Source: DATJKD01 sp963728295 (GTDB lineage Bacteria; Pseudomonadota; Gammaproteobacteria; Steroidobacterales; Steroidobacteraceae). From it: DNA of 64,000 nt. The stretch lies in the NCBI GenBank assembly GCA_963728295.1, contig CAVSKB010000012.1, positions 62,001 through 126,000 of the forward strand, read 5' to 3'. This document shows, one piece after another, positions 1 to 9,490 of the stretch; position 1 is the first letter of the stretch; each line of letters begins with the position of its first letter. Made by a program: the position numbers and the translations under genes. A model generated the notes under the pieces. That model saw only the letters and a list, made by a program, of their open reading frames with translations. It had not been told where the DNA came from and ran no database searches.

Positions 1-309
1 GACGAGGATGCCTTCCTGGCCTGGGCCAGGAGGGACTACGCCTGCGTGATCTTCAACCTGCACGTCGATCATGACGCCACCGGCATCGCGCACTCCCGGC
101 TCTCGTTTCAGCGACTCATCGACCGCGCCATCGAATTCGAGGGCAGCTATTTTCTGACCTATCATCGCTTCGCGCGCCGCGACCAACTGCTGCGTTGCTA
201 TCCGGAGATGCCGGAGTTTCTGCGCCGGAAGCGGCTCGCCGATCCTGATGAGCGTTTTTCGAGCGATTGGTACCGGCACCAGGTCGCGCTGCTATCGGAC
301 CTGCTCTGA
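1..309 (+). CDS. FAD-linked oxidoreductase, C-terminal end (partial)
   Basis: The reading frame is open from base 1 to a TGA at 307-309, giving 102 residues, so the 5' part of the gene lies outside the window. The residues resemble the C-terminal cap of FAD-binding (PCMH/VAO-type) oxidases such as the arabinono-lactone oxidase or DprE1-like group: a strand reading VIFNLHVDHD, then a conserved helix, then SYFLTYHRFARRDQLLRCYPEMP. The flavin-binding half is not visible, so substrate and exact subfamily cannot be given. The 304-base gap after it suggests it ends its transcription unit. Confidence 0.6.
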   Translation, partial: DEDAFLAWARRDYACVIFNLHVDHDATGIAHSRLSFQRLIDRAIEFEGSYFLTYHRFARRDQLLRCYPEMPEFLRRKRLADPDERFSSDWYRHQVALLSDLL

Positions 310-613
310 TGGTGGCCCTTGGTTCGGAGCCGGGTCGGGTTCTCGGCCGGGCGGCGTGCCTGACGGTTGTTGTCGCGGCATGCGCCGCCTTGACTAGGCT
401 CAATTGGAGGATTCATCCGCAACCATGTCGCCCGGCGCCGACAAACAGACGGGTTACGGTCCTATGGTCAACCAATGCCGAGTGCCCGATTGTCGCGCGC
501 GTGATTCCTGAGCCGGAGGTTTTCGTTTACCGAGGCGGTCATTTTCCCCGAGGCGGTCATCGGACCGGGCGACCTGAGCGTTTAGGTACGGATGTACCGC
601 CAACTCGCAGACC
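310..613. other. Intergenic region upstream of the kinase gene
   Basis: No gene is supported in these 304 bases. They contain a 13-base direct repeat (CCGAGGCGGTCAT) at 530-542 and 548-560, an 18-base period, just before the kinase start. A TTGACT box lies at about 392. No clear hairpin terminator for the upstream oxidase gene was seen. Confidence 0.4.
530..560. repeat. 13-base direct repeat before the kinase gene
   Basis: CCGAGGCGGTCAT occurs at 530-542 and again at 548-560. The two copies are identical and lie 54 to 84 bases before the kinase start codon. Direct repeats about 1.7 helical turns apart can be sites for a dimeric activator, but nothing else here supports a specific regulator. 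Confidence 0.4.
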
Positions 614-2821
614 ATGAACGCACGAACCAACTTGGCGTCGGCTGACCTGACGACCCCGCTGCTCTCGCCTGAGATTCTGAGTAGCTTCGAAGCTCTGTCG
701 GAGGGCGGTTGCACGCTGTCGGAACTGAGTCGTTCGGTGCTCGAGGCCTGCAGAGACGACCCCGCCGCAACCGCTGGCGTGCTGCTGCTGCTCGAGGGTT
801 ATGCGAACTCGGGTGAGCTCTATCAACACGACTTCGGCTCTTTGAAGCGCGAATTGGAGCGTCACCAGGAAATCCAGGACCCGGTGCTGGAGGTCGATGG
901 TGAGTCGGACGAGGATTTGAACGCCCGCCAGGGCCGCTTCGCGCACCTCGACATCGAACCAACGCGCGAATCTGGTGCGGCGATGCCCACCACGGATGGC
1001 GAAATCGACCCAGCATCCGCCGACGGCTCCGGCGAGCCCGTCGACGACCTCCCCGACAACGAGGTTACGGGGACGGCTGCCGAGCCCAGAACGCTGCGCG
1101 GGCGTTACATCCTGCAGGAGGAAATCGGCCGCGGCGGCGCGGGCATCGTCTACCGTGCGCTCGACCTCAACCGGGCCGGTCTGCCGCATGAGCACCAGTA
1201 CGTAGCGCTCAAGGTCCTGCGCGAGGAGCACGCGCGCCGCCCGGGTGCGGTGGATACGCTGCGCCGAGAGTACCACCCGGCGCAGTTGCTCTCGCACCCG
1301 GGGATCGTGAACGTTTTCGACTTCGACCATGACGATGGAACGTATTTCGTTACCATGGAACTGCTCGATGGCGAGCCGCTGGGAGCGCTCATACGGCGCC
1401 TGCAGCCGAACAAGCTTTCGCTCGAAGCAGCGACTCGCATACTCCGCGAATTGGGGGATGCAGTCGCCTATGCCCACGATCGGGGCGTCCTGCACCTCGA
1501 TCTCAAACCGGATAACGTGATCGTCGATCCGCATGGCCACGTACGTGTGCTCGATTTTGGTCTCGCACAACCGCACAGGGCAGAGCCGTGGATTTCGGAT
1601 ATGCAACCGTCGCCTCCGGCGGCGGCGACCCTGGCGTACGCGAGCTACGAGCGCCTGGTCGGGGAGCGGCCGGATGTGCGGGATGACATTTTCAGCTTCT
1701 CCTGTATTGCCTACGAGCTCTTGAGCGGAAAGCATCCGTTCGATCGATACTCGGCGCTCAAAGCTCGCAAAGAGGGCCGCGAGGCGCTCCGCATCAGGAG
1801 CTTGTCGCGCCGCCAATGGCACGTTCTGACGAGCGGGTTGGCATGGGCGCGGGAAGATCGCCCCACGAACATGCGGGAGCTGCTGTACGGCCTGGCCCTG
1901 CAATCGAGCACACCGGCGCGAACAGCGCACCGCCGGATGGGGTGGCAACCGGTCGCCGCTGTGGCACTGCTCATACTCGCCATCGCCGCGGTATCGAGCT
2001 GGAACCGGTTACCGAACGATCTGCGGGCAAGCCTCGAGGAGCGCATCAATTCAGCCGGACACGCATTGGTGCAGAGGGTCAATGGCGCGCGCAAGTGGGC
2101 CGACACGCTGACGGCAGCGCCGGCCACCGCTGCGCTGGACCGAACCAAGAGCGAAGCGAGTCATCCGACACCCGTAGTCGTGGCGCCGGTCGATGCGCAG
2201 CAGAGTAAGGCTGAGGAGGGTGACGCTCAGCAACAAATGCCAGAAGCGTCTCCGGCTGCATCCGCGCCGCCAGGCGGATCCACGAGGGTGGCGTCCTCGA
2301 TTCTGGATCCCGCGTTTGCAATCGAATCCGCGAGCCCGGTTGCTGCGCCACCGTCGCTTCCGACGGTTGCGCCTGTTGAGACCGCCGATGTAGCTCCAGA
2401 GCCGACGCATGGCTCACCTGAGCCTGCAAGAGCGGCCGTCGCCAGCAAGGCGCTGCCGGTCTCGCCGACGCCGATTGCTGAGGAGCTGGACGTGGTGGAA
2501 TTCACCCGACATAGCTTCTCTGTCAGCGAGGCGGATCCGGTGGTGCGCTTGACCGTGCGCCGTCGCGGTGGTGCAGCAGGTGAAATCTCATTCGAGTGGC
2601 ACACCGTCGACGAGAGTGCATTGGCCGGAGAGGACTACGCGCCCGGAACCGTCGAGGAAGTGATGGCCGCACACCAGACGACCGCGACGCTTGTGGTACC
2701 GATCGTTGCCGACTCGGTTGCGGAATATCCGGAGCTCCTGCAGGTGGTCATCGGGAACCCCCGCGGAGCGCGGGTCGGCGCCGCAAGCCGGGCGCCCGTC
2801 ATCATCGTCGACGATGACTGA
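614..2821 (+). CDS. Membrane Ser/Thr protein kinase with C-terminal Calx-beta domain
   Basis: This 735-residue protein has an acidic N-terminal region (about 1-160), a Hanks-type kinase domain (about 161-430), one membrane helix (about 443-463), a Pro/Ala/Ser-rich linker and a C-terminal Calx-beta domain (about 626-735, ending DDD). The P-loop reads IGRGGAGIVY and the VAIK lysine is in VALKVL. The catalytic loop reads HLDLKPDN (about 293-300) and the Mg loop is DFG (about 314). Leucine replaces the usual Arg of HRD, so it is a non-RD kinase. The topology puts the kinase in the cytoplasm and the Calx-beta sandwich in the periplasm, where it could bind Ca2+ or a partner; that role is inferred. 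Catalytic Lys, Asp and DFG are present, so activity is likely. Confidence 0.88.
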   Translation: MNARTNLASADLTTPLLSPEILSSFEALSEGGCTLSELSRSVLEACRDDPAATAGVLLLLEGYANSGELYQHDFGSLKRELERHQEIQDPVLEVDGESDEDLNARQGRFAHLDIEPTRESGAAMPTTDGEIDPASADGSGEPVDDLPDNEVTGTAAEPRTLRGRYILQEEIGRGGAGIVYRALDLNRAGLPHEHQYVALKVLREEHARRPGAVDTLRREYHPAQLLSHPGIVNVFDFDHDDGTYFVTMELLDGEPLGALIRRLQPNKLSLEAATRILRELGDAVAYAHDRGVLHLDLKPDNVIVDPHGHVRVLDFGLAQPHRAEPWISDMQPSPPAAATLAYASYERLVGERPDVRDDIFSFSCIAYELLSGKHPFDRYSALKARKEGREALRIRSLSRRQWHVLTSGLAWAREDRPTNMRELLYGLALQSSTPARTAHRRMGWQPVAAVALLILAIAAVSSWNRLPNDLRASLEERINSAGHALVQRVNGARKWADTLTAAPATAALDRTKSEASHPTPVVVAPVDAQQSKAEEGDAQQQMPEASPAASAPPGGSTRVASSILDPAFAIESASPVAAPPSLPTVAPVETADVAPEPTHGSPEPARAAVASKALPVSPTPIAEELDVVEFTRHSFSVSEADPVVRLTVRRRGGAAGEISFEWHTVDESALAGEDYAPGTVEEVMAAHQTTATLVVPIVADSVAEYPELLQVVIGNPRGARVGAASRAPVIIVDDD

Positions 2822-2901
2822 TGCGTTCTGAGGCCGTCGGTGCTGACGACCCGAGACGTGCCAAAACCGCCCCCAAGCTGCAAGCAGCCTTAACGAAGAA
2901 C

Positions 2902-2917
2902 TGTGATGCGCATCACG
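2902..2917. promoter_or_regulatory. CRP/FNR-like palindrome
   Basis: TGTGATGCGCATCACG matches the CRP half-sites TGTGA-N6-TCACA at 9 of 10 positions and is centred at 2909.5. It lies in the gap after the kinase gene and about 105 bases before the likely start of the next gene. A TATGCT box at 2951-2956 could be the -10 element it controls. That a CRP-family regulator binds here is inferred from the palindrome alone. Confidence 0.5.
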
Positions 2918-3021
2918 TGTTTTGCCAGCTTATGTCGCCGTCGCCGGCGCTATGCTTGTCCACAGAAACGCAGGGCCTGGCGTCGCTTGGGTTAACGGAA
3001 GCGCCGAGCGCCGGTCAGGCC

Positions 3022-3426
3022 ATGGAGAGTCGTATGGGACAGGCCTCGCTGCACTTCGTTAAGGCGGACATTCGAAGCCAGGAAGCTGGTCCAGGCGACG
3101 ATCCGCATTGCGCCCGCACGCCTTTCGACCTTATCGGTGATGACCATGTGAGCGCTCGGCTCCATTTCGAGCTTGACATCGAAGGAGAGCCGCGTCGCGC
3201 GCATTTCGTGGAGGTCAAGCAAGGTGGAACCGGCGCCATTGAAATTCATGTGCCGGCTGATCAGCCTGTACCAATTTCGCACGGCCAACTTCAGCAGGTC
3301 AGCGAGAACTACTTTCGTCGAGCGCTTTCGGCTATCGAGCACGCGTATGGTGGTGTGGGGTCCGCTGTATCCGAGGTCCAGAGCATCGAAATGGGAAAGT
3401 GGTACACAGTAGATCTGAGCGACTGA
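3022..3426 (+). CDS. Hypothetical protein
   Basis: The 134-residue product has no recognised domain, signal peptide or membrane helix. The middle reads like a beta-rich fold (ARLHFELDIEGE, then RRAHFVEVKQGG). The C-terminal half has a helix around NYFRRALSAIEHAYG. The same frame is open back to 2821, where an ATG overlaps the kinase stop. Translation before 3022 is low-complexity and covers a CRP-like palindrome and a -10-like box, so I take ATG 3022 (or 3034) as the start. It probably has its own promoter. Confidence 0.55.
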   Translation: MESRMGQASLHFVKADIRSQEAGPGDDPHCARTPFDLIGDDHVSARLHFELDIEGEPRRAHFVEVKQGGTGAIEIHVPADQPVPISHGQLQQVSENYFRRALSAIEHAYGGVGSAVSEVQSIEMGKWYTVDLSD

Positions 3427-3819
3427 GAGTCCCGACAGACCGGGCGTAATGGCGCCGGGGCCTCAAGCCTAGACAAGAATAAGGCGCGGTATGCGCGGAA
3501 CTGCGAACCGCGCGGGCGGGCTCTGTGCGCGATTCGGAAAACCGTCGCGCTGTTCCTTAGCCGTTGAACCGGATCGGGCTCTCGGATCCTGGGTTCGGGC
3601 CCGGCGCTTCGAGCAATCTGGCCACCATTTCACATAACGTCATGTACATTCTGCAACGCGGGAAAGGTGTGCTGGCGTGCCTTGTCCAGCAAGCGCTCCG
3701 CTGTCGGCCACATCTCTGCTTGACGGCTGGGCTGGAAGTCGTAGGCTCACAACAACATTCCGGGGTCCGCCGTGCCGTGCGACCACCGGATTCCTCGAAG
3801 GGAAACGTCAGGAGGAGAA
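3427..3819. other. Intergenic region with a candidate promoter
   Basis: No gene is supported here. The best feature is TTGACG at 3720-3725 and TAGGCT at 3742-3747 with a 16-base spacer, followed by a strong Shine-Dalgarno (AGGAGG, about 3810-3815) just before the ATG at 3820. The stretch near 3590-3625 looks slightly like a tRNA 3' half but does not fold as one. Confidence 0.4.
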
Positions 3820-4638
3820 ATGAATATCAAGAAGCTGTTCGGTCAGCATCTCGGTGTCGTCGTTGCGATTCTGGCGGCAGTGGCGGCGGTCACTGCCGAC
3901 GCCGCCGAGCTGGATCGCAGCCCCGCACGTGTCACACAGGCTGCCGCCGGAAAGCCGCTGACGGCGGCGTCGCGCGCAACGCCGGAAGCGATTGTCGCGG
4001 GATATCTGCGCAGCAAGGGCCGCGCGCCAGCGGTGCTGTCATCGCTGCGCACCGCCGGAAAGTCAACCGGCGCAAACCGCGTGACGCATCTGCAGATGGA
4101 GCAGGTGGTTGATGGCCTGAAGGTGCAGGGCGCCTACGTCAAGGCGGCGATCAACTCGCGCGGCGAACTCGTGCACGTCATCGATCGCACGGTTGCGGTT
4201 TCCAACCCCACGCCCAGTCGCATCAACGCCGGGCAGGCGGTGCGGGCTGCGATGGCGGCCGTGCACCCGACCAAGACCGAACTCGTCCTGCGGCCGGCCG
4301 GCAAGAAGGGCAACACGACCCTCTTCGGCCGCGTACCCGCAGTGCGCCAGGGCGCTGCCGTGGTACTTCTCGCTCAAGTACGCTGTGTACGTGAAAAACA
4401 TTCTTCGAGCTGTACCGGCATCGTTTCTTGCCTCGAACCGGCGCTCTCGTATCGACGCCTTTCGACACGGCAATGCAGAAAAAGAACGCAGTCGGTCCGC
4501 TGGCTGCCGATGCCGCGGGTTGGCCCGCAGGAGCCGTCGCGTCGAGCGTCTGGTGGTCGCCGCGGGTGCAGACTCTGTCGGACCTGCGTCATAGGTCCAA
4601 TCGGTGGCGATGTACTGGTACTGCTTGCCGCGCCGTGA
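3820..4638 (+). pseudogene. Secreted metalloprotease propeptide (FTP-type) fragment, 3' truncated
   Basis: The start is fixed by AGGAGG seven bases before ATG 3820. The product has a signal peptide (about 1-28, ending TADAAEL). It then resembles the FTP/PepSY propeptide of thermolysin- or fungalysin-type metalloproteases: THLQMEQVVDGLKVQGAYVK, then NSRGELVHVIDRTV, then GQAVRAAMAAVHP. Propeptide-like sequence runs only to about 4330 (KKGNTTLFGR). The remaining frame to the TGA at 4636-4638 is Arg/Ser-rich and unlike any protease; no HExxH catalytic domain follows. I infer that the gene lost its catalytic part at a breakpoint near 4330. A stand-alone propeptide-like protein cannot be excluded. 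Confidence 0.55.
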
Positions 4639-5004
4639 GATTCGCTCTCGCGCCCCTGCAACCATTGCTGCGCCACGGCGAGCGTGTTGTGGTTGCCGCA
4701 CTGCACGATTCCATGAAAGCCGTACTTCTGCTTGAGGTATTCGTCGAATGCGGCCGTCATTTTCTGATGGAGGTCTTCATGATCTTTGTCGGCGGCCCCG
4801 GGCTCTTCCTTGCGAACGCCGCTATGTCTACTCCATGAGCCTGCCTGAGGACATGCGGCAAGAATAGGTCGGCGCCTTGGCATCGCGAACATGAGGTTCG
4901 CCGGCCACTGCTGCTGCGCATGCGATCGCAATTCGGCTGGCCGAAGCTGCGCGGGTGACCGCGTGGGCTGCGTGAGTCGTTTCATTGTTCTCCTCCGCCA
5001 GCGG
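4330..5004 (-). pseudogene. Degenerate two-domain small secreted protein gene
   Basis: A Shine-Dalgarno (GGAGGAG) precedes ATG 5004 (MKRLT). Coherent protein sequence appears only by switching frames: a signal-like stretch SRIAIACAAAVAGE, then YSCRMSSG, then AFDEYLKQKYGFHGIVQCG, LAVAQQWLQ and QYQYIATDWTYD. After a Pro/Ala linker a second, similar unit follows (FFFCIAVSKGV, YSSKNVF, YTAYLSEKYHGSALAHCGYA). The repeated F-x2-YL-x2-KYG...C pattern recalls small cysteine-containing secreted proteins seen in Xanthomonas-like bacteria; function is unknown. The frame changes go in both directions and include stops, so this is real decay. The second unit stops where the opposing propeptide gene also stops. 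Confidence 0.5.
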
Positions 5005-5119
5005 CCGCAAGTATATGACGAGCTATCCCCAACCTCCATCGCTGGGGATCGGGCTGCCCGGTATTCGGGGACGATGGAGCGGATCCGGCGGGTCACCGAG
5101 ACGTGACGAGCCGAGTACT

Positions 5120-7987
5120 TTACGTTGCCCGGCCAGCGCGGCGGGGGACCTCAACCTCGGAATAGCGCCCGCTGTCGTTCAGGCTCGATGGTGGGCGCAC
5201 TCGTCCAACGCGGAATCGCCCGGTTGCCGTCAGGCTGCCGACGGTGGCCTGCTGTTGCCGTAGTTCGGCCCGTCGTGCTGCAAACGACGACCCGGTCACG
5301 GCCTCCAGCGAACTCGCGCGAGCGAACAGGAACCCCTGGCCGGCGACGCAGCCGAGGGCCAGCAGGTTGGATACCTGGTCTTCGTGTTCGATGCCTTCGG
5401 CGACCGTCTCGAGGCCGAGCGTCTCGCCAAGCATCACCACGGCGCGCGCGAGCTCGGGGCCCTCGTCCTGCGCGGTCAGCCGGCTTACGAAGGCACGGTC
5501 GATCTTCAGAATGTCGATCGGGAAGCGATGAAGGTAGGAGAGTGACGAGTATCCCATCCCGAAATCGTCGATCGCGAGCCGTACGCCCAGCGCCTTGAGT
5601 GCGCGAAATCGCTCCAGGTTCAGCTCCGTGTTGTGCATGATCGTGCTCTCGGTCAGCTCGATCACCAGATTGCCGGGATCGAGGCCCGAGACCTCGAGCG
5701 CGTGGCGCACGTCGGCGACCAGGTCCGCGTGCTGCAGATGGCGCCCGGAGATGTTGACCGCAACCCGCAAACCGTCGCCCGCTGCGATGGTTCGGCTCCA
5801 TTCACGGACCTGGCGGCAGGCCTCGACGAGCACCCGGCGGCCGAGCCGGACGATCTGGCCCGATTCTTCGGCAATCGGGATGAAGGCGCTCGGCATCACG
5901 AGGCCATGCTTCGGGTGATTCCACCGCACGAGCGCTTCGACACCGAGTAGTTCGCGATGGGTCAGGTCGATGACCGGCTGGAACTCGAGGAAGAACTCGT
6001 CGCGCTCCAGCGCGCGATGCATGTCTTCCTCCAGCCGCAGGCGATCTCGCAGCTGCTCCTGCATGCGCGGGTGGAAGACAACGAAACGCGCCTTGCCGGC
6101 TGCCTTCGCGTTGTACATCGCGATATCTGCGTTGCGCAGCAACTGTTCGGTGTCGTCACCGGGCTGTGAGAAGGCGACGCCAATGCTGGCGGCCATGCGG
6201 CGTTTCGCTGCCGTCGAGCAAGAGCGGCGAGTTGAAGGATTGCGTAATTGCCGCGGCGAGGGGCTCCACGTCGCCGACCCTGTTGATGCCTTCCAGCAGG
6301 ATCGCAAATTCGTCGCCGCCGAGCCGCGCGACGGTGTCTGACGGCCGGGTCGACTTGACCAGGCGTTGCGCCGCTGCCTGCAAGCAGTCGGTCGCCGGCG
6401 TCATGACCGAGCGAATCGTTGACGTTCTTGAAATTGTCGAGGTCGAGGAACATGACGGCGACGAGTTGCTGCGAGCGATGTGCCAGCGCCAACGCGTGCT
6501 CCACGCGATTGCGGAACAGGCTGCGGTTGGCGAGCAGCGTCAGCGGATCGTGGAACGCGAGCTGGCGCAACTGTTCTTCGAGCGCCTTGCGCTCACTGAC
6601 GTCGCGGAAATTCAGCGCGAGGCCGGCAATGGCCGGATCGTCGAGCAGATTGCTGCCTACGCATTCGAGCGCGCTGCGCCTGTCGTCGGTTTCCGACGAC
6701 GACTTCGAATGGTCCGATCGTGCGGCCGCCGGTCGCGGCGACCTCGGCGAGAAACGCGGCGAGCCGTTCGCCGTTGGACTCGCTCCAGAGATCAAGCAGG
6801 TTGCGCCCGACCAGGTCGTCGGGATGGGTCCCAAAGGTCCGTTCGGCCGCCGGCGACGCAAAGCGCAGTCGTCCGTCGATGTCGACGATCATGATCACGT
6901 CAGAGGCGTTCTTGATCAGCGACGCGTAGCGTGCCTCGACGATCCCGACCGCCCGGCGCTCCCGCAGCAGCGCGTCGTCCCGCGAAAGGACGCCCTGGCG
7001 AAGCATGACGAGCAGCGTCAGCACGAAGATGACGACTGTCATCGAGTTGCCCGGGCTGGCGGGTGAACGACGCTCGAGGTAAACGAGCACCAGGAACGAC
7101 ACCAGCATGGCGACATAGGGCATGCCCTGAATCAACACGCTGCCAAAGGCGCTGGGCGAGCGCCGCATGGCCGGAGCGCTTCGCAGGTGTTCGCGAGCCG
7201 CGGCAATGAGCCAGCCGTAGCAGGTCAGGTAGATGGCGTCCGACAGACCGCCAGGAAAATAGGTACCAGTGACCTTGGACAACGCCCAGACAATATCGGC
7301 GAGAAACATGGCCGAGAAGCCAATGGTGAGCAGCACGAGCGTGCGGCGGTGGATCGGTCCGCCGCCGGCGTGCATCAGCAGAACGCCGAATGCCAGCAGC
7401 ATGATGCAGTTCAGGGCGATGTAGCTCTGCGTCAGGACGTACTTGACTATGTCGGGATCGCGATCGGCCGCTGAGGTCGGTGCGATCACGAAGAACCAGA
7501 AGAACGCGCCGAAGCCCAGCATCAGGATCGTCGCATCGAGCGCCAGGCGTCCCCATTGCACGCGGACATCGGCGGCGCGCAGTACGTTCAGGATTGCGGC
7601 AAACAGCAGCGGGTAGAACCCCATGAAGAATACGTCGCCGAACGACGGGAAGGGATCGACGCCGAACAGCCAGTAGGTCGAGTTCTGCAGGTTGCCGAGG
7701 GTGTATACGGAAATCGCTGCCGTGAGGTACCACCAGGTGCGCCGGACCGCCGGCGCCGTGGCGCGACGTGCAGCCACTGCCGCCAGTATCGCCGCCGTGA
7801 TGCATGCCGGGGCATCGCAATACAGATTGAAGACCTCGGAGACCGGTCCGCCCGTCCGGTCCAGGAAGATCATCAGGATCGCAAACAGGATGTAAACGAA
7901 AAGCCCGATCGAGAGCGCGCCCGTCCAGCCGGCCCTGAACGGCTCCCGTCGCGAAACCCCGTCGCTGGTGTCCGGGCCTGGCGGCAT
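5120..7987 (-). pseudogene. Membrane PAS-GGDEF-EAL cyclic-di-GMP protein (three single-base frame breaks)
   Basis: The N-terminal third holds about eight to ten hydrophobic helices (from FRAGWTGALSIGLFVYILFA), an integral-membrane sensor. A PAS domain follows (YASLIKNASDVIMIVDIDG), then GGDEF (ARLGGDEFAILLEG, catalytic signature intact) and EAL (LLGVEALVRWNHP, with LAIDDFGMGYSSLSYL). It could make or degrade c-di-GMP. Three frame changes, near 6693, 6385 and 6200, interrupt PAS and GGDEF. Each is cured by removing one base and joins conserved sequence exactly, so I expect one intact protein of about 950 residues. A GTG at 7999 is an alternative start. The gene faces the phosphotransferase gene across a 330-base divergent gap. 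Confidence 0.82.
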
Positions 7988-8316
7988 ATGCTCTAGCACA
8001 AGCTCCCGTGCGCAGCCTCCTGCAGAGGCAGGTCACTCGTTCGACATATGTAGCCTGAGCCGGCCGGCCGGTAACCGTGAACGGTGTCGAGAAACCGGTA
8101 GATGGGGTGGAATCAAGTCAATCATCCATGGGTTGAAACCCGTGTCGCCGGGCGAAATGCTGTGGCTGTGTGACGTCAGGGAGGCCTGTTGACCGTAAAG
8201 ACGCCTGACGCGCTCTTGCTCGGGCGTGATAGCCGCGTACCGCCTGGCCTGCCGTTGGTTAGCGTGACACCCTACGGCCCTTCGGGTCCCTATCTCCAGG
8301 CAGAGGGAGCTGTCCA
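7988..8316. other. Divergent intergenic region
   Basis: This region separates the c-di-GMP gene from the phosphotransferase gene. It contains a TTGACC box at about 8190 and a GTCAGG/CCTGAC inverted pair around 8176-8210. A purine-rich AGAGGGA Shine-Dalgarno lies before ATG 8317. I looked for a c-di-GMP riboswitch because of the neighbour and did not find a convincing one. Confidence 0.35.
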
Positions 8317-9480
8317 ATGAGCACAGGCGGGCTGGCTGAACAGATCAGATCCTTGTACGAACGCGACCTGCGAAGCAATTTGAAGGCCGTTGCGGCCACA
8401 GACATACCGACCAGTTATGACGCGATCACGCCGGAATGGCTGACGCATGTTCTGTGCGCCGACACGCCGGGTGCCCAGGTCACGCGTTTCCGTCTCGGAC
8501 CCGCCGATGACGGGTCGACAAACAGGCGACAGATTCTTCTGACGTACAACCAGGCGGGGCAGGACGCCGGGCTGCCTGCTTCCGTCTTCTGCAAGGCTTC
8601 GCACGCCCTGATCAACCGCCTGAATCTCGGCCTGTGCGGTGCGGCGCATGGCGAAAAAATGTTTTACACGAGGATCCGGCGTCTGCTCGATATCGAGGCC
8701 CCTCGCGCGTATCACGCCGACTACGATCCGCAATCCTTTGCGTCGATCGTCGTTCTCGAGGACATGACGGAGCGCGTGGAATTCTGCACGCACACCACGG
8801 AAATGAATTTGGACCGGGCCGCCAGCATGGTGTCCCTGATGGCGAATTACCACGCGGCGATGCTCGAGCATCCGGGCCTGCGATCGAGAAGCTTTGGATT
8901 GCGGACTTTGCCGGAGTTCTGGCAGGACATCGAGGACCTGGTGTACATGGAGAAGACCAGCAACAATGGTTTCCTGGCTGCGGAAGACGTCATTCCCGCG
9001 CGACTCTTCCGCCGCTTTCCCGAGGTGTGGCCGGCCACCAAGCGCGCAATCGCGCTGCACGAGGTGCTGCCCCGGACCTTGCTGCACAACGATGTTCACC
9101 TGAAGAACTGGTATGTGCGCGACGGCGTGCGAATGGGCCTGGCGGATTGGCATTGCTGCTGCGCCGGAAACTGGTCCCGGGATTTCGCATATGCCGTCTC
9201 GGTGGCGTTGACTCCGGAAAACCGCCGGAAGTGGGAACACGATCTCCTTCGCTCCTATCTGTCGGAAACGAAGAGTAGGGGAGGCATGGTCGTCGCGCTG
9301 GATGAAGCATGGACTCTGTACAGGCAGCAACTCTTCCCTGCGCTTGCGTTCTGGACGAATACGCTTTGTCCGTCCGATATGCAGCCCCAGGATATGCAGC
9401 CGCAGGATGCGGCGCGTGAATTCATTCGGCGGATCTCATGCGCGATCGACGACCTCGATGCGTTCGATCCCGGACATTGA
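8317..9480 (+). CDS. Kinase-like phosphotransferase (ecdysteroid-kinase-like/APH fold)
   Basis: The 387-residue product has the catalytic loop of the aminoglycoside/choline/ecdysteroid kinase-like fold: LLHNDVHLKNW (about 254-264), with the catalytic Asp in HND and the Asn of the HxDxHxxN signature. A metal-binding Asp sits in LADWHC (about 276). The N-terminal lobe contains VFCKASH, with a candidate ATP-binding lysine. Members phosphorylate small hydroxylated molecules; bacterial ones are often next to P450, SDR and acyl-CoA genes for steroid or terpenoid use. It converges on the P450 gene with a 10-base gap, so a role in the same pathway is inferred. Substrate is unknown. Confidence 0.75.
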   Translation: MSTGGLAEQIRSLYERDLRSNLKAVAATDIPTSYDAITPEWLTHVLCADTPGAQVTRFRLGPADDGSTNRRQILLTYNQAGQDAGLPASVFCKASHALINRLNLGLCGAAHGEKMFYTRIRRLLDIEAPRAYHADYDPQSFASIVVLEDMTERVEFCTHTTEMNLDRAASMVSLMANYHAAMLEHPGLRSRSFGLRTLPEFWQDIEDLVYMEKTSNNGFLAAEDVIPARLFRRFPEVWPATKRAIALHEVLPRTLLHNDVHLKNWYVRDGVRMGLADWHCCCAGNWSRDFAYAVSVALTPENRRKWEHDLLRSYLSETKSRGGMVVALDEAWTLYRQQLFPALAFWTNTLCPSDMQPQDMQPQDAAREFIRRISCAIDDLDAFDPGH

Positions 9481-9490
9481 GTGGCAGTCG

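Noticed and set aside
557..1948. 463-residue minus-strand open frame under the kinase
   Set aside because: It is the antisense of the conserved kinase domain in a GC-rich gene; its composition is biased and it has no motif.
2821..3021. 67-residue N-terminal extension of the orphan gene, starting on the kinase stop
   Set aside because: The TGATG overlap is tempting, but the sequence is low-complexity and covers a CRP-like palindrome and a -10-like box.
3560..3630. tRNA-like stretch (GGTTCGGGCCC followed later by GGCCACCA)
   Set aside because: The T-loop lacks the required A, the acceptor stem cannot pair and no D or anticodon arm forms.
8000..8316. c-di-GMP riboswitch near the GGDEF/EAL gene
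   Set aside because: No GEMM-type core or tetraloop/receptor pattern could be found on either strand.
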